A stretch of 64,000 nucleotides of DNA, from the NCBI RefSeq assembly GCF_040100845.1, contig NZ_JAZHSH010000001.1, positions 1 to 64,000 of the forward strand, written 5' to 3'. This document shows positions 40,586 to 49,862 of this stretch, piece after piece. Position numbers and translations under genes: made by a program. Origin of the DNA: Chengkuizengella sp. SCS-71B (lineage in GTDB: Bacteria > Bacillota > Bacilli > Paenibacillales > KCTC-33759). The stretch's first letter is position 1, and each line of letters opens with the position of its first letter. Under the pieces are notes generated by a model, which did no database searches, was not told the DNA's origin, and was given only the letters and a program-made list of their open reading frames with translations.

Positions 40586-40610
40586 GTTATATTACTCTAT
40601 ATAATATAAC
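40586..40610 (-). repeat. 9-bp inverted repeat upstream of ispE
   Basis: GTTATATTA and TAATATAAC form a perfect inverted repeat with a 7-bp spacer. It resembles an operator for a dimeric regulator or part of an AT-rich promoter. No T run follows, so it is not a terminator. No known factor was assigned. Confidence 0.5.
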
Positions 40611-40709
40611 AAATGATTTTATAAAAAGCACTATGCATGAATGATGCGTTTTAATTCTTGGCCGAGATTAGAAGGATGCCAGCGAGGGGATCGATTACGA
40701 GAAAACTAA

Positions 40710-40735
40710 AAAACTAAAGCAAGCGCTTTAGTTTT
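40710..40735 (-). terminator. Terminator after sspF
   Basis: An 11-bp stem AAAACTAAAGC with GCTTTAGTTTT and a 4-nt loop is followed on the minus strand by TTTAGTTTTC. It lies just past the sspF stop. Confidence 0.85.
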
Positions 40736-40747
40736 AATTTATCAATA

Positions 40748-40930
40748 TTATGATTGTTTAGTAGAAACCTGCTCAGCTATTTGTATGGCTCTTTTTACCA
40801 TGTTTCCAGCATCTTTTGTTTTTATGCCTCCCCAACCTTCACGTTGTACCGTTTCATAAAAACCAAGATCTTTTGCAAGTTCATATTTAAATTGTTCTGA
40901 CATGACATTTCCTCTTCGTCTTCGACCCAT
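40748..40930 (-). CDS. sspF: Small acid-soluble spore protein, alpha/beta type (SspF-like)
   Basis: A 60-residue DNA-binding spore protein expected to saturate and protect forespore DNA. It has [21 protein letters not shown] and [16 protein letters not shown], very similar to B. subtilis SspF. GGGGGG lies upstream of the ATG. It lies between veg and ispE, as in B. subtilis. A sigma-G promoter is proposed upstream. Expression should be forespore-specific. Confidence 0.95.
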   Translation of the reverse strand: MGRRRRGNVMSEQFKYELAKDLGFYETVQREGWGGIKTKDAGNMVKRAIQIAEQVSTKQS

Positions 40931-41020
40931 TATAATTCCCCCCTTTTCATAAAGTTAGACATTTTAGTAACCATTCATCTTCCTTATAAATAAAAGATAC
41001 AAACTTCTTGTATGTAAGGA

Positions 41021-41050
41021 TAGTATGTGACAAATGGGCTCATAAGATAC
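41021..41050 (-). promoter_or_regulatory. Candidate sigma-G promoter of sspF
   Basis: On the minus strand CATACTA (41021-41027) is an exact sigma-G -10, with GTATC (41046-41050) 18 bp upstream as an imperfect -35. The leader to sspF would be about 85 nt. Confidence 0.5.
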
Positions 41051-41119
41051 TGTGGATATAAAGGAAATATCCTCATATGTTAGACTGCATCAAATATTTA
41101 ATAAAAGTACAAAAAAAAA

Positions 41120-41139
41120 CAAAACCTTTACAGGTTTTG
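41120..41139 (-). terminator. Terminator after veg
   Basis: A stem of 7-8 bp (CAAAACC with GGTTTTG) with a short loop is followed on the minus strand by nine T. It lies about 40 nt past the veg stop. Confidence 0.9.
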
Positions 41140-41177
41140 CTGATAATTAATCATATATACTATGCATGTGTTACATG

Positions 41178-41453
41178 TTAATGTTCAATGTAAGTAATTT
41201 TAACTTGTCCCTCATCATTGCATACAGTAACTTCTACAGATTCCGTTAAAATGTCAGCATAGGAATAAGACACTCTTTTAAAGGCATGTTGTTCCTGATC
41301 TAATTTAACAATAAATACAGAAGGGTAGGTTTCTTCTAACACACCTGTTCTTTCAATGGTTTTCTTTCGTCCACCATTTGCTTTTAACATTATTTTAGCC
41401 CCAACATGGGTCTCCAAGCTGCGTTTTATTTCTGACAATGAATTTTTTGACAT
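41178..41453 (-). CDS. veg: Veg protein (biofilm-associated)
   Basis: A 91-residue homologue of B. subtilis Veg, known for its very strong promoter and reported to affect biofilm matrix genes. The match is clear: [55 protein letters not shown] chose ATG 41453, with AGAGGTGG upstream; an in-frame TTG lies two codons earlier. The mRNA leader from the nearer promoter would be only about 20 nt. It is bounded by a terminator. Confidence 0.94.
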   Translation of the reverse strand: MSKNSLSEIKRSLETHVGAKIMLKANGGRKKTIERTGVLEETYPSVFIVKLDQEQHAFKRVSYSYADILTESVEVTVCNDEGQVKITYIEH

Positions 41454-41479
41454 GTCCAACTACCACCTCTTTCAAGTCC

Positions 41480-41508
41480 ATTATATCTAAAGGGTTGTGG
41501 AATGTCAA
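41480..41508 (-). promoter_or_regulatory. veg promoter, proximal, perfect sigma-A consensus
   Basis: TTGACA (41503-41508) and TATAAT (41480-41485) on the minus strand are 17 bp apart: both hexamers match consensus fully. Confidence 0.92.
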
Positions 41509-41516
41509 ATTAAACA

Positions 41517-41546
41517 ATTATATCAGTGAAACAAAGTTATTGTCAA
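41517..41546 (-). promoter_or_regulatory. veg promoter, distal, perfect sigma-A consensus
   Basis: TTGACA (41541-41546) and TATAAT (41517-41522) on the minus strand are 18 bp apart. The -35 overlaps the stop codon region of yabG. Confidence 0.85.
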
Positions 41547-42421
41547 TGATTATTTTCACTGTTTTTAATATTAGGAAGCCCAATTCTATAGCTGCCTCTA
41601 GATTCAATACCACCTATTCCTTTTATACCGCTAATCGTATAACTAATTACATCTGACATATTCACAGTATCTTTAATAGAGGTATAGGAAATTTTAGATG
41701 CAATTTGAACTGGATCTAGGGCGTGGATTAATATTCGTTGTGGAGAACTGGCAAAGTTAGCACCTGCTTGTAAAAGAGCTTCAAAATGTGATTGACAAGC
41801 ACCTGCAACAATCATAAGCGTATCTTTATTTTTTTCATATTCTCTAGCTATTTTCACTGCTTTAGCAAAATTTCGAGAATTTTTGTAACTATCTAAACTA
41901 TAATCATCCCTGTTTCTGCGATTTTTAATCATACTATCATGCCCAGTTATCACTAATATATCTGGTTTCACTGTAGGTAAAAGATCATACAATTGTTCAG
42001 GCATATCTTTCTCACGAAAATAATGTCCTTCTACTGGAACTCGCAGCTTGTTGTATAGATCTAGGCTTTTAGTTAAGTAACGTGAGTCACCGTCCAAATG
42101 AAGCACTTTCCCTGGCACTTCAAAGTATGATTTTAATTCCTCTTCCTTATCTTGCCCACCTAAGATATGCAAATTCGTCTCTTGCTGGACCCTTCTATAT
42201 CGCTCGATCAATCGTTGTGTTTGCTGCACTTTAGTATGTGATCTCATATAATCTTTGGTTGAGCGGTAATCAATCACTTTATTTAAATCCATAATAGGAG
42301 AGTCTGCTACCAATCGATATTCAACTCCACTTAAAAATGCATTTTGTCTGTTAATATCTATAATTTCAAATACAACATCTTCGCCATAAGACTTTCTAGT
42401 TACTAAATCTCCTCGATTCAT
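41543..42421 (-). CDS. yabG: Sporulation-specific protease YabG
   Basis: Cysteine protease that processes spore coat proteins. The 292-residue protein has a KOW-like N-terminus (GDLVTRKSYGEDVVFEI) and a catalytic domain in which H161 (VITGHDSM) and C209 (GACQSHFEALL) correspond to the catalytic pair reported for clostridial YabG. I chose ATG 42421, which has AGGAGGGG about 7 nt upstream; ATG 42424 and an earlier start at 42439 are in frame. It lies between rsmA and veg, as in B. subtilis. Sigma-K control is expected but not visible. Confidence 0.93.
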   Translation of the reverse strand: MNRGDLVTRKSYGEDVVFEIIDINRQNAFLSGVEYRLVADSPIMDLNKVIDYRSTKDYMRSHTKVQQTQRLIERYRRVQQETNLHILGGQDKEEELKSYFEVPGKVLHLDGDSRYLTKSLDLYNKLRVPVEGHYFREKDMPEQLYDLLPTVKPDILVITGHDSMIKNRRNRDDYSLDSYKNSRNFAKAVKIAREYEKNKDTLMIVAGACQSHFEALLQAGANFASSPQRILIHALDPVQIASKISYTSIKDTVNMSDVISYTISGIKGIGGIESRGSYRIGLPNIKNSENNH

Positions 42422-42514
42422 CATCTCACCCCTCCTCATCTATACTATGGAGCAGATGTTATTTTTGTGTATAAATAAGGGGAATGATTTTATGCCTATA
42501 GGACAAAGGCTAAA

Positions 42515-43402
<888 letters not shown>

Positions 43403-43406
43403 TCAT

Positions 43407-43949
43407 TCAATCCTTTAACTTAATTTGTTGTAACCCATTCGTAAATTCTATTTTTGTAATTTGAAACATTTTGCATCTTTTATAAAATTGTTTCCCGTTG
43501 CAATATCCAATCCCTAATATTTTACCCAACTCCGTCCTTCTTTTCGCAGCTTGAGGATGGATGATCAGACCCGCATCCATAAGGTCCTGCCAAGATATTT
43601 GTTCTTCTATATCCATAAACTCTATTTTTGCATTTTCAAGTGCCGATTTTATAGCTTGAATTGAAGCATTCTCAACCCCAATATCATCTTTATAGCTAGC
43701 CTCTTCTCTAGTCAGGAAAGCATGTTTACATCCTTTTACTTTGGACGAAATGATTTTACGAATTCGTTCACCTGCATGATCAGGATCAGTAAAAATAATC
43801 ACACCTCTTCGTTCCTGAGCTAATTGTATCCTTTGAATCACTTCTTTATTAATCGCTGATCCACCTGTTTCAATTGTGTCAGCTTCAACCGCTCTCTGAA
43901 TAGCAGTGGTATCGTCTTTCCCTTCAACCACAATCATTTCCTTAATCAT
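43407..43949 (-). CDS. rnmV: Ribonuclease M5
   Basis: Toprim-domain nuclease that matures 5S rRNA precursors on both strands of the precursor stem. The 180-residue protein has MIVVEGKDDTTAIQRAVEAD and the metal-binding IIFTDPDHAGERIRKII; the LGKILGIGYCNGKQFYKR stretch is in the C-terminal part. It precedes rsmA, a conserved pair. Two 5S genes in this window are natural substrates, one of them in an unusual place between 16S and tRNA-Ile. Confidence 0.95.
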   Translation of the reverse strand: MIKEMIVVEGKDDTTAIQRAVEADTIETGGSAINKEVIQRIQLAQERRGVIIFTDPDHAGERIRKIISSKVKGCKHAFLTREEASYKDDIGVENASIQAIKSALENAKIEFMDIEEQISWQDLMDAGLIIHPQAAKRRTELGKILGIGYCNGKQFYKRCKMFQITKIEFTNGLQQIKLKD

Positions 43950-44081
43950 CTTTTTAATCCCTTCTGTTTACTCTCATCCAAGTATATATGATATCTGTTT
44001 CCATAAACAAGGATACTTATGTCATTGTATAATTGAATAAGGTTAAATAAATCATAATGTTAAATCATGGAATAATGAATA

Positions 44082-44102
44082 GACCCCAATAACTTTGGGG
44101 CC
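44082..44102 (-). terminator. Weak terminator hairpin after yabE
   Basis: An 8-bp stem GGCCCCAA with TTGGGGTC (one G-U pair on the minus strand) is followed by a T-rich but interrupted tract. It lies about 25 nt past the yabE stop. Confidence 0.6.
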
Positions 44103-44126
44103 TTAATTCGATATTTACGTTGAATA

Positions 44127-45194
44127 TTATGGTTTTTCAGGACCAATTACATAAACTGTATAACCCCTCTTTGTGCCAAAAGCTTCAACATAATTCGCAT
44201 CATCAAAATAAATATCTACCTTTTTACCTTTTACCGCACCACCTATATCCTCTGCTCTTCTGAAGCCAAAACCTTCGATATAAATCCACCATCCTAGTGG
44301 AATGACGTTTGGATCTACAGCCACCGTATGACCTTCCTTCACGGTTGTTCCTGTATAAGTAATACCATATTGAGGATGTCCTTTAGATTTACCAGTAGAT
44401 TTGAATCCAGCATCATAAGCTGTTAATTTTACATTATTTAGTACTTTTTTATAACCAAATGTGTTGCCTTCCACTGTAATTTCAGCAACATCTGGTGAAG
44501 AACTTGTTAATTTTGCAATAGGCTTTAAAGTACCCTTTGCTAAAATTTGATTTTTACTTTCAATTTGAACAACTTCCTGAACAACTTCCTCTGATATGAT
44601 CTTACCATCTTTCATTACTTTTTCTGTTTTTGTAAGCAATACTCCCTCACTGCCTTCTTGTACAATGACCTCCTTACCTTCTAATAATGTTGGGTCTTCT
44701 ATCGTAACAACATCATAATTAATGGGTGATTGTACAGCTTCAACAGCTGTTTCAATTCTTGTGATTTTTATTTCTAAACTTTCCATTACTTTACTATCTA
44801 GAGAAGTAGATACTTCATCTAGAGGATCCAATTCAATCTTTTGTTCCTCAATTACTTGTTTTACAGTATCAGCTGTCGTATACACCACTTCACTTTGGCC
44901 ATCTGCTTTTATCAATACAGGAACTGCGTAATTAATCATAATTTTATCCTGATCTATTAAAATAGCATCTAGTCGTTTTGAAATTTCATCATGTGCATTA
45001 ATCATGATTTGCTGTTCTACTAATAAATCTTCCAATACATCCTCTTTTGTTTGAACAATCTTCTCCTCATCGTTAATGACTAAATAAATTTCCTTTGAAT
45101 TAAAACCATATAAAACCCAACATAAGATAATAACAGCCGTAATTAATCCAGAAGCTAGTAAAGATGTGAGAGTTTTTTTATTACGGACTCTCAT
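44127..45194 (-). CDS. yabE: YabE-like cell-wall protein with G5 and 3D domains
   Basis: A 355-residue exported protein similar to resuscitation-promoting-factor-like proteins. An N-terminal membrane segment (SLLASGLITAVIILCWVLYGF, in two parts) is followed by three DUF348 repeats, a G5 domain around residues 170-235 (EGSEGVLLTKTEKVMKDGKI) and a C-terminal 3D domain with VDPNVIPLGWWIYIEGFGF and the three aspartates of AEDIGG and VDIYFDDA. Probably a murein hydrolase acting in the wall. AAGGGGG precedes the ATG. Its promoter was not identified in the 290-nt gap, which is mostly AT-rich. Confidence 0.92.
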   Translation of the reverse strand: MRVRNKKTLTSLLASGLITAVIILCWVLYGFNSKEIYLVINDEEKIVQTKEDVLEDLLVEQQIMINAHDEISKRLDAILIDQDKIMINYAVPVLIKADGQSEVVYTTADTVKQVIEEQKIELDPLDEVSTSLDSKVMESLEIKITRIETAVEAVQSPINYDVVTIEDPTLLEGKEVIVQEGSEGVLLTKTEKVMKDGKIISEEVVQEVVQIESKNQILAKGTLKPIAKLTSSSPDVAEITVEGNTFGYKKVLNNVKLTAYDAGFKSTGKSKGHPQYGITYTGTTVKEGHTVAVDPNVIPLGWWIYIEGFGFRRAEDIGGAVKGKKVDIYFDDANYVEAFGTKRGYTVYVIGPEKP

Positions 45195-45373
45195 CCAATT
45201 CCCCCTTAAAACCTTTGTATTTCAAAAATTTAAAAAAATGTGAAAATAATAATTATTATGCAATTTAGAAAAAAATAATTCTTATGGTATTTGGAAAAAT
45301 ATATTAAACTTTTATAATTGTTTATTTAAGATCATACTTAACTTATCCTAAAAATGTAAAACCTCAAAAAGAA

Positions 45374-45434
45374 AAGATTAGAGGAATAAAACAGTAAATT
45401 TCATGAAAATGAAATGTTTTAATCCTCTAATCTT
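45374..45434 (-). terminator. Terminator after tatD
   Basis: A stem of about 20 bp with one mismatch (AAGATTAGAGGA...TCCTCTAATCTT) and an inner ATTTCA/TGAAAT hairpin is followed by TTTTCTTTTTG on the minus strand. Confidence 0.85.
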
Positions 45435-45483
45435 AAGTTTTACACTAATTATCTCTATTTAACTGCTTAATGCGAATAACACA

Positions 45484-46248
45484 TTATATTTGAAAACATT
45501 TTTTAGCATTATTCGTTGTGATTCGTGCTATTTCATCAAATGATAATCCCTTTAATTCCGCTGCTGCCTCTGCTACATATTTAACATATGAAGTTTCATT
45601 TCTTTTTCCTCGATAAGGATGAGGAGTTAAATAAGGACAGTCTGTTTCTACCAATAACCTGTCTAAAGGTACATTTTTTAGCACTTCTTTTGGCTGTTTT
45701 GCATTTTTAAAAGTAACTGGTCCCCCAAAAGATATGTAAAAGTTCATATCCAAACACTTCTTGGCAATTTCCCAGCTCCCAGAATAACAATGCATTACTC
45801 CACCTACTTCAGCAGCATTTTCTTCGGCTAAAATATTTACAACATCTTGATGTGCGTCTCTATTATGAATCACGATAGGTTTATTCACTTTACGTGCTAG
45901 TCTGATTTGTTGTCTAAAAACTTTTTGTTGGATATCTTTTGGGGAAGTATCCCAATAATAATCTAATCCTATTTCACCTACAGCTACTACCTTTTTGTGA
46001 TTGCATAGTGATTCTATCCAATTTAAGTCTTCAGGAATCATATGGATTGCATCTGTTGGGTGCCATCCAACAACCGCATATATAAACTCATATTTTTCTG
46101 CAAGCTCTATCGTTTCCGGGATCGTTTCACGGTTGAAACCCACATTGATCATTATTGAAACTCCGTTTTGCCTAGCTCGTTCAATTACTTGTTCTCGATC
46201 TTCATTAAATTGTTCTGCATTTAAATGTACGTGCGTATCTATTAACAT
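45484..46248 (-). CDS. tatD: TatD-family metal-dependent DNase
   Basis: A 254-residue member of the amidohydrolase-like TatD nuclease family. Metal ligands appear in DTHVHLN (residues 3-9), EIGLDYYWD (about 92-100), VIHNRDAH and ETDCPYLTP. It probably acts in DNA repair or degradation. GGGAGT precedes the ATG. In B. subtilis (yabD) metS lies upstream; here metS is absent and abrB is directly divergent. Confidence 0.94.
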   Translation of the reverse strand: MLIDTHVHLNAEQFNEDREQVIERARQNGVSIMINVGFNRETIPETIELAEKYEFIYAVVGWHPTDAIHMIPEDLNWIESLCNHKKVVAVGEIGLDYYWDTSPKDIQQKVFRQQIRLARKVNKPIVIHNRDAHQDVVNILAEENAAEVGGVMHCYSGSWEIAKKCLDMNFYISFGGPVTFKNAKQPKEVLKNVPLDRLLVETDCPYLTPHPYRGKRNETSYVKYVAEAAAELKGLSFDEIARITTNNAKKCFQI

Positions 46249-46594
46249 CGTTTAACTCCCTTCATTTATCCTAGTCCATAGTCTACATAATTTTATGGGA
46301 AAATGAAATAAAACATTATAACACATAAATATTATTCGACATAATTCATCAAAAACTAATGGTGATTTGTCGATTTTATATAAAGGCAGACCATGAATTT
46401 AAATACATAAAAAACTCACTTTTCGTCCTGAAATTAAGATTCGTTGCATAAATATAAAATATTATACATTATTTAGAAATTTATAATTTTTAATTAAAGA
46501 AGTATTGACTAATTTGGCAAACATTAGTATCATAAGGGAATGAAAATATTGTCGAAAATTGGCGTTTTTTAATAAAAGAGAGGGGAATGAATTT
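46249..46594 (+). promoter_or_regulatory. abrB/tatD divergent regulatory region with 0A boxes and abrB promoter
   Basis: This 346-bp gap holds the divergent starts of tatD and abrB. On the plus strand TTGACT (46505-46510) and TATCAT (46528-46533), 17 bp apart, form the abrB promoter. A perfect 0A box (TTGTCGAA, 46549-46556) lies just after the expected start site, the position used by Spo0A to repress abrB in B. subtilis. Two more boxes are further up: TTCGACA (46335-46341) and TTGTCGAT (46367-46374). Confidence 0.8.
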
Positions 46595-46882
46595 ATGAAA
46601 TCCACAGGTATTGTTAGAAAAGTTGATGAATTAGGTCGTGTAGTTATTCCAATTGAACTACGTAGAACTTTAGGCATTGCAGAGAAAGACGCGCTAGAAA
46701 TATATGTTGATGGGGAAAAGGTCATGTTAAAAAAATATGAACCTGCATGTATTTTTACGGGTAATGCAAATGATTTAGTTTATTTCAAAGGTAAAATGAT
46801 CAGCAAAGAAATTATTCCTGAACTAATTGAAATTTTTAATTCAAGCAAAAAAGATAATTCAGTGACAAAAGAAATTATTTAG
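46595..46882 (+). CDS. abrB: Transition-state regulator AbrB
   Basis: Global repressor of stationary-phase genes, DNA-binding by a swapped-hairpin fold. The 95-residue protein begins MKSTGIVRKVDELGRVVIPI and continues ELRRTLGIAEKDALEIYVDG, almost identical to B. subtilis. I chose ATG 46595, with GAGGGG 9 nt upstream; the longer in-frame start at 46559 adds 12 unrelated residues. It is the only plus-strand gene in the window, convergent with rsmI as in B. subtilis. Spo0A repression is inferred from the 0A box. Confidence 0.95.
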   Translation: MKSTGIVRKVDELGRVVIPIELRRTLGIAEKDALEIYVDGEKVMLKKYEPACIFTGNANDLVYFKGKMISKEIIPELIEIFNSSKKDNSVTKEII

Positions 46883-46935
46883 TATATAATAGAATAAGAT
46901 TTAGTTAATTCTAACCTTTTCATATCTCCTTTGTC

Positions 46936-46981
46936 TCCTGCCGTTATATATATAATATAATCATAACGGCAGGATTTTTTT
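46936..46981 (+). terminator. Terminator of abrB
   Basis: A perfect 12-bp stem (TCCTGCCGTTAT with ATAACGGCAGGA) is followed by seven T on the plus strand. It abuts the rsmI stop, where the minus-strand transcript also ends. Confidence 0.92.
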
Positions 46982-46982
46982 C

Positions 46983-47852
46983 TTAAAGGAGATGATTATA
47001 TATATCCCTCTTAGATACCTTGCGATCTACCGCGACTTTTTTCATTGCTTCCTTCTTATCAAAATCCTGATTGATGTAATATTCCAGATGTTCTTGAATG
47101 GATAATAAACTCCACCATAACTCATCTTTTCCTTCTACTTTTTTAATATTCCCTTCTACAACGATGCAATATTCTCCTTGAACTTTCATATCATCCATAT
47201 AACTGATACATTCTTCTAATGTTCCTCTGATGATTTCTTCATATTTTTTAGTTATTTCTCTTGCAATAGAGATACGACGATTTCCCCACACTTCTAACAT
47301 TAAATGAAGTGTATTTAATAATCGATGCGGAGACTCATAAAAAATAATAGATCCTGTAGTTTCTAACAATTCTTGAATTTTTTCTTTTTTATCTTTTTTA
47401 TTACGAGGTAAAAATCCAAAAAACATAAATTGATCTGTATCTAATCCTGAGATGATTAGAGCGGATAACGCAGCATTTGCACCAGGAATAGGAATCACTG
47501 AAAGATTGGATAGTATGGCTAATTGTACTAGCTCATTTCCAGGATCAGAGATAACAGGTAAACCAGCATCACTGACCAATGCAATGTCTTTGCCCTGCTC
47601 AATAAGACGTATAATTTCTTTACCGCTTGCATGTTTATTATGCTCATGGTAACTAATACTACGTGTTGAAATCTGAAAATGAGAAAGAAGTTTCCTCGTT
47701 TGTCTTGTATCTTCACAAGCAATACAATTCACTTCTTTTAATATTCTAAGAGCTCTATAAGAAATATCCTCTAAATTCCCAATGGGAGTACCTACTAAGT
47801 ATAGGCATCCTTTATTTGTTTCATCTTTTAAAAAGCTTTTTTGTATATTCAT
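46983..47852 (-). CDS. rsmI: 16S rRNA 2'-O-ribose C1402 methyltransferase (RsmI)
   Basis: Methylates C1402 of 16S rRNA with SAM. The 289-residue tetrapyrrole-methylase-fold protein has LYLVGTPIGNLEDISYRA, CEDTRQTRKLLSHF, LVSDAGLPVISDPG and PGANAALSALIISG. The ATG overlaps the trmN6 stop as ATGA. In B. subtilis the small gene yazA lies between them; it is missing here. The gene is convergent with abrB. Confidence 0.95.
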   Translation of the reverse strand: MNIQKSFLKDETNKGCLYLVGTPIGNLEDISYRALRILKEVNCIACEDTRQTRKLLSHFQISTRSISYHEHNKHASGKEIIRLIEQGKDIALVSDAGLPVISDPGNELVQLAILSNLSVIPIPGANAALSALIISGLDTDQFMFFGFLPRNKKDKKEKIQELLETTGSIIFYESPHRLLNTLHLMLEVWGNRRISIAREITKKYEEIIRGTLEECISYMDDMKVQGEYCIVVEGNIKKVEGKDELWWSLLSIQEHLEYYINQDFDKKEAMKKVAVDRKVSKRDIYNHLL

Positions 47853-48601
47853 TTTGCAGCATCTCCATAATATATTTCCATCAACTCATTGCAATATTGA
47901 TTGTGATCATCATAAACAATCAAAGGATCTAATATATGCATATCCGCTTTTCCATTCCTAATTCCCTCTACAAGCACCATATTCGCTTCTTCACCTATTC
48001 TAGGATGTACAAATCGAATTCGTTTCGGTTCAATGTTGTACTGCCTCATTAAAACAATAATATCCGCTAATCTAGATGCACGATGTACCAGACCCACCTT
48101 GCCCCCACTCTTCACAAGTTTATTGCAAGCTGAAATAACATCTTCTAATGTACATAAAATTTCATGTCGTGCATTAGCAATAAATTCATTTTCATTTTGT
48201 TTTCCAGAATATGCTGGAAGATAGGGTGGGTTTACTGTAACCAGATCAAAACCCCCATATCCCAGTTGAGTATGTACTAATTTTAAATCAGCTTGAATGA
48301 TAGAAATTTGATCTGATAAATCATTCATTTTTATATTTCTTGCAGCCATATCCGCTAATTTTTTTTGAATCTCAACTGCAGTGATCTGTGCTTTTGTCCT
48401 TGTAGATAACAATAATGGGATCACACCGTTACCAGAACATAAATCTAAAATATTCCCCCTGATAGGAACAGAGCAAAAACGTCCTAGTAATACGGCATCC
48501 ATTGAAAAACTAAAAACCTTATCACTTTGTATAATCTTTAAATCTTGTGTTAATAAGTCATCAATTCTTTCGTGCTCCATTAAAGGTATGTTTTCTTTCA
48601 T
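47849..48601 (-). CDS. trmN6: tRNA1(Val) adenine N6-methyltransferase-like protein (YabB)
   Basis: A 250-residue SAM-dependent methyltransferase. DLCSGNGVIPLLLSTRTKA is the SAM-binding region and VTVNPPYLPAYSGKQ holds the NPPY motif of adenine and glutamine N-methyltransferases. The enzyme is related to E. coli TrmN6 (YfiC). It is coupled to rsmI and lies after yabA. The exact tRNA target in Bacillales is inferred from the family. Confidence 0.9.
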   Translation of the reverse strand: MKENIPLMEHERIDDLLTQDLKIIQSDKVFSFSMDAVLLGRFCSVPIRGNILDLCSGNGVIPLLLSTRTKAQITAVEIQKKLADMAARNIKMNDLSDQISIIQADLKLVHTQLGYGGFDLVTVNPPYLPAYSGKQNENEFIANARHEILCTLEDVISACNKLVKSGGKVGLVHRASRLADIIVLMRQYNIEPKRIRFVHPRIGEEANMVLVEGIRNGKADMHILDPLIVYDDHNQYCNELMEIYYGDAAK

Positions 48602-48644
48602 AATCAGTTCCTTTTTAATTTACCCATATTATTTTAAATTTGTA

Positions 48645-48670
48645 AAACCGCAGGATGTCCCCTGCGGTTT
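48645..48670 (-). terminator. Terminator after yabA
   Basis: A perfect 10-bp stem (AAACCGCAGG with CCTGCGGTTT) and 6-nt loop is followed on the minus strand by TACAAATTT. It is 16 nt past the yabA stop. Confidence 0.75.
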
Positions 48671-48685
48671 AAATAACTTATAATT

Positions 48686-49024
48686 CTATTTGTTTAAAAA
48701 TGATAAGCAAAAGAGGCAGTCACCTTCTGTTCGAAGATGTCCATAATATACATTACAAATATGAAATCCTTCATAATACAAACGAGCTAAATTATCATAA
48801 CCTTCACCGATAACTGGAGAAGGAGGATTTTCCTCTTGTATTTTATCTGTATCAGGCTGGTCTTTTTTCAACATACTTCTCAACTGCTGATTTTCTAAAC
48901 TTAAACGTTTATTTTCCTCCAACAATTGTACAAGTTTTTTTTTCATTTTGCCAATATCTTTATATATATCGCCTAAATGCTGTTCTAGTTCATTGGCCTG
49001 TGCATAGATATCCTTATTCTCCAC
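48686..49024 (-). CDS. yabA: Replication initiation control protein YabA
   Basis: Binds DnaA and the sliding clamp to restrain replication initiation. The 112-residue protein has an N-terminal coiled coil (residues 5-55) and a C-terminal zinc domain with the ligands in FHICNVYYG and DCLFCLSFL. It is nearly identical at the C-terminus to B. subtilis YabA ([15 protein letters not shown]). It lies after ricT and before trmN6, as in B. subtilis. Confidence 0.95.
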   Translation of the reverse strand: MENKDIYAQANELEQHLGDIYKDIGKMKKKLVQLLEENKRLSLENQQLRSMLKKDQPDTDKIQEENPPSPVIGEGYDNLARLYYEGFHICNVYYGHLRTEGDCLFCLSFLNK

Positions 49025-49057
49025 AATTCCACCTCAGTTTAAAAAAACTGCATTTAT

Positions 49058-49861
49058 TCATTCTTGTTCTACAACATCTTCAAGGGATAATTCCTTCACT
49101 TTTTCCATTTCAAAAATTTTAACTTGTACTGAACTTTTTTCTGGATTAATGGAAATAACCTTTCCTTCTCCCAATGAGGTAATCACAAAACTTCCAACTT
49201 TAGGCAGGTCATTTTTGGCGCTTTCGTATTGATCGTGTTCAAACTTTAAACAACACATGAGTCTACCACATAGTCCAGAAATTTTGGTTGGATTTAAGGA
49301 AAGTCTTTGGTCTTTTGCCATTTTGATGGAGACTGGTTCAAAATCCCCCAGCCATGTTGAACAGCATAAAGTTCTTCCACAAGGGCCAATACCTCCTAAC
49401 ATCTTGGCCTCATCCCTTACACCAATTTGCCTTAATTCAATACGTGTTTTAAAAATACTCGCCAAATCTTTAACTAGCTCTCGAAAATCTACTCTTCCTT
49501 CAGCTGTAAAGTAAAATATGATTTTATTTCTATCAAACGTATATTCTACATCAATTAATTTCATATATAATTGATGTTGATTAATTTTATCTAAACAAAC
49601 ATAAAAAGCCTCTTTAGCATCTTTTTTATTATTTTCCATCACTCTAACATCCACTGATTTCGCTATACGAATCACTTTCTTCAGGGGAAGTACAATATCT
49701 GACTCATCAACCTGTTTTTCCCCAATGACTACTGTCCCGTATTCTATGCCCCGTGCTGTTTCTACAATCACATGATCATCTTTTTGTACGGGATGATTCG
49801 TTGGATCAAAATAATAAATCTTGCCCGCTTTTTTAAAGCGAACCCCAATCACTGAGTACAT
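49058..49861 (-). CDS. ricT: RicT (YaaT), RNase Y specificity/Spo0A-phosphorelay factor
   Basis: PSP1-domain protein of 267 residues. In B. subtilis RicT works with RicA and RicF in a complex that binds iron-sulfur clusters, affects RNase Y specificity and the Spo0A phosphorelay. The signature GGIGPCGRTLCCSTWLGDF and the C-terminal MCCLKFEHDQY contain the cysteines. The start is ATG 49861. It directly follows holB by 1 nt. Sporulation and biofilm roles are taken from B. subtilis. Confidence 0.93.
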   Translation of the reverse strand: MYSVIGVRFKKAGKIYYFDPTNHPVQKDDHVIVETARGIEYGTVVIGEKQVDESDIVLPLKKVIRIAKSVDVRVMENNKKDAKEAFYVCLDKINQHQLYMKLIDVEYTFDRNKIIFYFTAEGRVDFRELVKDLASIFKTRIELRQIGVRDEAKMLGGIGPCGRTLCCSTWLGDFEPVSIKMAKDQRLSLNPTKISGLCGRLMCCLKFEHDQYESAKNDLPKVGSFVITSLGEGKVISINPEKSSVQVKIFEMEKVKELSLEDVVEQE

Positions 49862-49862
49862 T

